Origin: QHBQ01 sp038230695
Lineage (GTDB): Bacteria; Chloroflexota; Chloroflexia; QHBQ01
Direction: 5' to 3'
DNA length: 24,341 bases
Assembly (NCBI GenBank): GCA_038230695.1
Contig: JBBRMT010000039.1
Span: forward strand, 1 to 24,341
The translations under genes and the position numbers were made by a program. The notes under the pieces are model-generated. The model had not been told where the DNA came from. It saw nothing but the letters and a program-made list of their open reading frames with translations, and did not search any database. This document shows positions 22,490-24,341 of this stretch, in pieces. Each line of letters starts with the position of its first letter. Positions within the stretch are counted from its first letter, which is position 1.

Positions 22490-23332
22490 ATGAGCAGCGC
22501 AATTAGCTACGAGGTTAATCAGCTTGGGGGCGGACGCTGGCAGCGGACAGCGTATATTAGTGCGACTGCCGAGATGGAAACAACAATCCTCCCCCAACGG
22601 CAGATCCGTAGAATCGGCTGGCGGGTGGCTATGGCAGCAATGGGACTAGCCTTCTCGTTGATCGTGAGCCAGCTCATCTTGAGCAGCCAGAGCAGCGGCG
22701 CGGGCCTGAGCAGCTATGCAGGTTTGAGCGGCAGCTATCCACTGATGGCCGGACTGAGTGGGGTGGGGCCACTAGCAATCAGCAATGCCCCTTCGTTGAT
22801 AGGGGTGCAGCCGCAGCCTGCCGCAAATTCGGTTGCCGCCCCAATCAGGTCGCTGGCGCAGCGCAAGGCCACGCCTGGCGACTACAACTTGCTGGGCAAG
22901 CCAAGCATCAGCGTGGCGACTATCGAGCAGGTGCTAAAACAGTTCAACTCGCCTGCAGTGGGCAACGGGCAGACGTTCTACGACCTCGGCGTGAAGTACG
23001 GCGTGGATCCCGCCTTCATGCTAGCCTTCTTTGTCCACGAGTCGGCGGCTGGCACTGCGGGCGCGGCGGTGGCAACCAAATCGGTTGGCAACATCATCTG
23101 CGTGGGCTGGAGCGGGACGTGCATTGGCCGCTTCCGCGCTTACGACAGCTACCCGCAGGCGGCGGAGGACTGGTATCAGCTAATTACCGGCCCGCTCTAT
23201 ATTGGTGGCGGGCTTGCCACTCCCGACCAGATTACCCCGCGCTACGCACCCAGCAGCGACAACAACGACCCCTACGGTTATGCCAAAACCGTAGAGCGGC
23301 TGGTTGACCAATGGCGGGCGGCGCAGCCTTAA
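22490..23332 (+). CDS. exported glucosaminidase/lysozyme-like protein
   Basis: 280 residues. A membrane-spanning signal-anchor (about 46-65) is followed by a Ser/Gly-rich spacer and a C-terminal lysozyme-like domain (about 143-275). Its key segment is YGVDPAFMLAFFVHESAAGTAG, with a candidate catalytic Glu184, then SVGNIICVGWSGTCIGRFRAYDSYPQAAEDWYQLI, like the GNI/Y-x-x-W...G-F-x-x-Y pattern of GH73/GH23-like muramidases. It probably cleaves or binds peptidoglycan outside the membrane. The ATG at 22490 (AAGGATGGGG upstream) is chosen over the open frame from 22415, which would translate heptamer repeats. It is 103 bp after the VCBS-like gene and convergent with the glycine-zipper gene, whose stop is 10 bp away. 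Confidence 0.75.
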   Translation: MSSAISYEVNQLGGGRWQRTAYISATAEMETTILPQRQIRRIGWRVAMAAMGLAFSLIVSQLILSSQSSGAGLSSYAGLSGSYPLMAGLSGVGPLAISNAPSLIGVQPQPAANSVAAPIRSLAQRKATPGDYNLLGKPSISVATIEQVLKQFNSPAVGNGQTFYDLGVKYGVDPAFMLAFFVHESAAGTAGAAVATKSVGNIICVGWSGTCIGRFRAYDSYPQAAEDWYQLITGPLYIGGGLATPDQITPRYAPSSDNNDPYGYAKTVERLVDQWRAAQP

Positions 23333-23342
23333 CCTAACCGCC

Positions 23343-23624
23343 CTAAACCTCGGCGCTGGCGCGGGCTTTCTCCCCCTCCATCGCATCGGGCTGGTTCGCG
23401 CTGGTGATCAGGCCGTAGAACGCGCCAATCAGCGCACCCGCGCCGGTGCCTACCACCGGCACAAAGCTGCCGATACCTGCGCCCCAGGTTGCGCCCTGGG
23501 TCACTCCCTTGATCAATGCCTTGTCCTGTGGCTCGGCGTTGGCGGTCAGTTGCTCGACCACCCAGCCGGTGGCGGCCACGGCGGCGAACTCGCCAAAGCG
23601 GGCGATGTCGAATATGTTAGCCAT
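23343..23624 (-). CDS. small glycine-zipper protein
   Basis: 93 residues. The central segment (about 40-72, GVTQGATWGAGIGSFVPVVG and on to ALIGAFYGLI) is a glycine-zipper hairpin with repeated GxxxG spacing, of the type that packs in membranes and occurs in some bacteriocins, colicin-like toxins and membrane-associated stress proteins. The N-terminus is amphipathic and the C-terminus charged. No double-glycine leader or Sec signal is seen, so a secreted peptide is not established. AAGGAGA lies 8 bp before the ATG at 23624, nearly the same leader as in the DUF5679 gene. Function unknown. Confidence 0.7.
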   Translation of the reverse strand: MANIFDIARFGEFAAVAATGWVVEQLTANAEPQDKALIKGVTQGATWGAGIGSFVPVVGTGAGALIGAFYGLITSANQPDAMEGEKARASAEV

Positions 23625-23849
23625 GAGTGTTCTCCTTTGTCTGCCTGGCCTATGGCTAGGCTTTCGTTATAATCCAATATGGGTTAGACAGTCGCTAACC
23701 GCGCTTTGTTGCATATCTATAAAAACCAACGCAGTTATTGCATAAACAAAGTTCTGCGCTTCTTCCTCACCCTCTGGAGGGGCTAAGGTGTGCCTACATC
23801 ACGCATCAAAACGTTGTTTACGAAGCGCTATATACGCACCCTTAAATCA

Positions 23850-23866
23850 TGACACTAATATTGTCA
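23850..23866. promoter_or_regulatory. dyad-symmetric site, possible operator
   Basis: TGACACTAATATTGTCA: seven of eight base pairs match across the centre (TGACA-N7-TGTCA). It lies about 148 bp before the GTG start of the last gene. No clear -10/-35 pair was found nearby. The rest of the 23625-24013 gap shows no gene. Confidence 0.4.
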
Positions 23867-24013
23867 CTATTTCTGCAAAACTAATAGATCCAAAGCAATG
23901 TACCATGCGTAAGTTTGCTTGTGTAAGCGGTCAGCTAACCTGCCACTTTCAAGGCGGCCGAGCAATGATTGACCGTAAATCAAAATTAACCAAACCTTTC
24001 AAGGAGGAAATCA

Positions 24014-24341
24014 GTGAAGAAGGTAAACGTACTTATGACTTTCGCTCTGGTAGCGATGTTGGCAGCAGCCTTTATTGGCGGCGGTCACAGCTATGCCCAG
24101 AGCGCAACCCCCAGCCTGGATGTCAGCGACCAGGCATATGGCAGCAGCCTCACCGTTGCCAAGGTGGTCGCCGCCCAGGATGGCTGGGTAGTGGTTCACA
24201 ACACTGGCACAGACGGCAACTTCGGTGGCACCGTGCTGGGCAAGATGTTGGTCAAGGCTGGCACGACCAGCAACCTGAGCATCCCCCTGGATCAGACGAT
24301 GGTCAAGGCTGGCGACAAGGTGTGGCCGATGCTGCACATTG
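24014..24341 (+). CDS. secreted DUF7282-like protein, N-terminal part (cut by window end)
   Basis: Starts at a GTG with a perfect AAGGAGG 7 bp upstream; 109 residues are visible and the frame is open at the end. A signal peptide (VKKVNVLMTFALVAMLAAAF...) is probably cleaved after SYAQ. It leads to PSLDVSDQAYGSSLTVAKVV, AAQDGWVVVHNTGTDGN and later VKAGDKVWPMLHI. This resembles the DUF7282 domain, a small exported beta-sandwich of unknown function known from Chloroflexota and halophilic archaea, whose copies typically begin '...DQ...V.V..V.A..GGWVVIH' and end '...LHID.G'. It is probably a cell-surface protein. The long ORF on the opposite strand is a shadow. Confidence 0.75.
   Translation, partial: MKKVNVLMTFALVAMLAAAFIGGGHSYAQSATPSLDVSDQAYGSSLTVAKVVAAQDGWVVVHNTGTDGNFGGTVLGKMLVKAGTTSNLSIPLDQTMVKAGDKVWPMLHI

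Noticed and set aside
1..24341. tRNA or rRNA genes
   Set aside because: No cloverleaf-like T-loop motifs or rRNA-like conserved stretches were noticed by eye; a tRNAscan run would settle this.

Overview
The window looks like a chromosomal segment from a Chloroflexota bacterium, probably class Chloroflexia (inference, moderate confidence). The reasons are a small DUF5679-type protein, a secreted glycosidase with C-terminal 'FGYP...YVQYFERxRFE' repeats, a DUF7282-like exported protein, an Ala/Pro-rich pseudokinase-PP2C fusion, a single-pass FG-GAP/VCBS-like protein, and intergenic DNA crowded with GC-rich palindromic repeats and heptanucleotide tandem repeats. No rRNA, tRNA, phage, transposase or CRISPR array was seen.

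Layout. 1-2922: end of an FHA-domain gene and a pseudokinase-PP2C phosphatase fusion (phosphoprotein signalling). 3194-3705: a small membrane peptide overlapping (ATGA) a four-helix membrane protein. 3773-4843 (minus): a CaCA-type cation antiporter, divergent from a secreted GH5-like glycosidase (4956-6707). 6708-7543: a gene-free repeat island with at least eight copies of one palindromic family and a MITE-like 196-bp element. 7544-9960 (minus): a likely operon of two tandem peroxiredoxin-like genes and a DUF711 gene. 10463-14292 (minus): argS followed by an arginine deiminase gene; the argS reading frame contains an in-frame block of intergenic repeat DNA.

14387-18390 (plus) is the most interesting region. 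Six TTAAMM-type hexamers with an exact 11-bp period (a Pho box) lie just upstream of a TATACT -10 element. They are followed by a degenerate receiver-domain protein, a very acidic Asp/Glu-repeat protein, a PstS-type phosphate-binding lipoprotein, and a membrane chemoreceptor-like protein with HAMP and a non-canonical signalling tip. No pstC, pstA or pstB follows within the window. The arrangement suggests a phosphate-starvation-induced sensing module built on PstS plus a transducer.

18651-24341: an Asp-box beta-propeller protein (minus); an ArsR-type regulator (minus) with a perfect-consensus promoter and a dyad operator just downstream of the predicted start of transcription; a DUF5679 protein with a clear terminator; a plus-strand pair (VCBS-like membrane protein, glucosaminidase-like exported protein) whose promoter carries a GAAC-N4-GTTC LexA-type box in its spacer; a small glycine-zipper protein (minus); and the start of a DUF7282-like secreted protein cut by the window end.

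Many intergenic regions end in 7-bp tandem repeats that abut start or stop codons. They helped move several starts downstream of the longest open frame (arginine deiminase at TTG 11953, glucosaminidase-like gene at 22490). All functions are read from sequence motifs by eye; no database search was possible.
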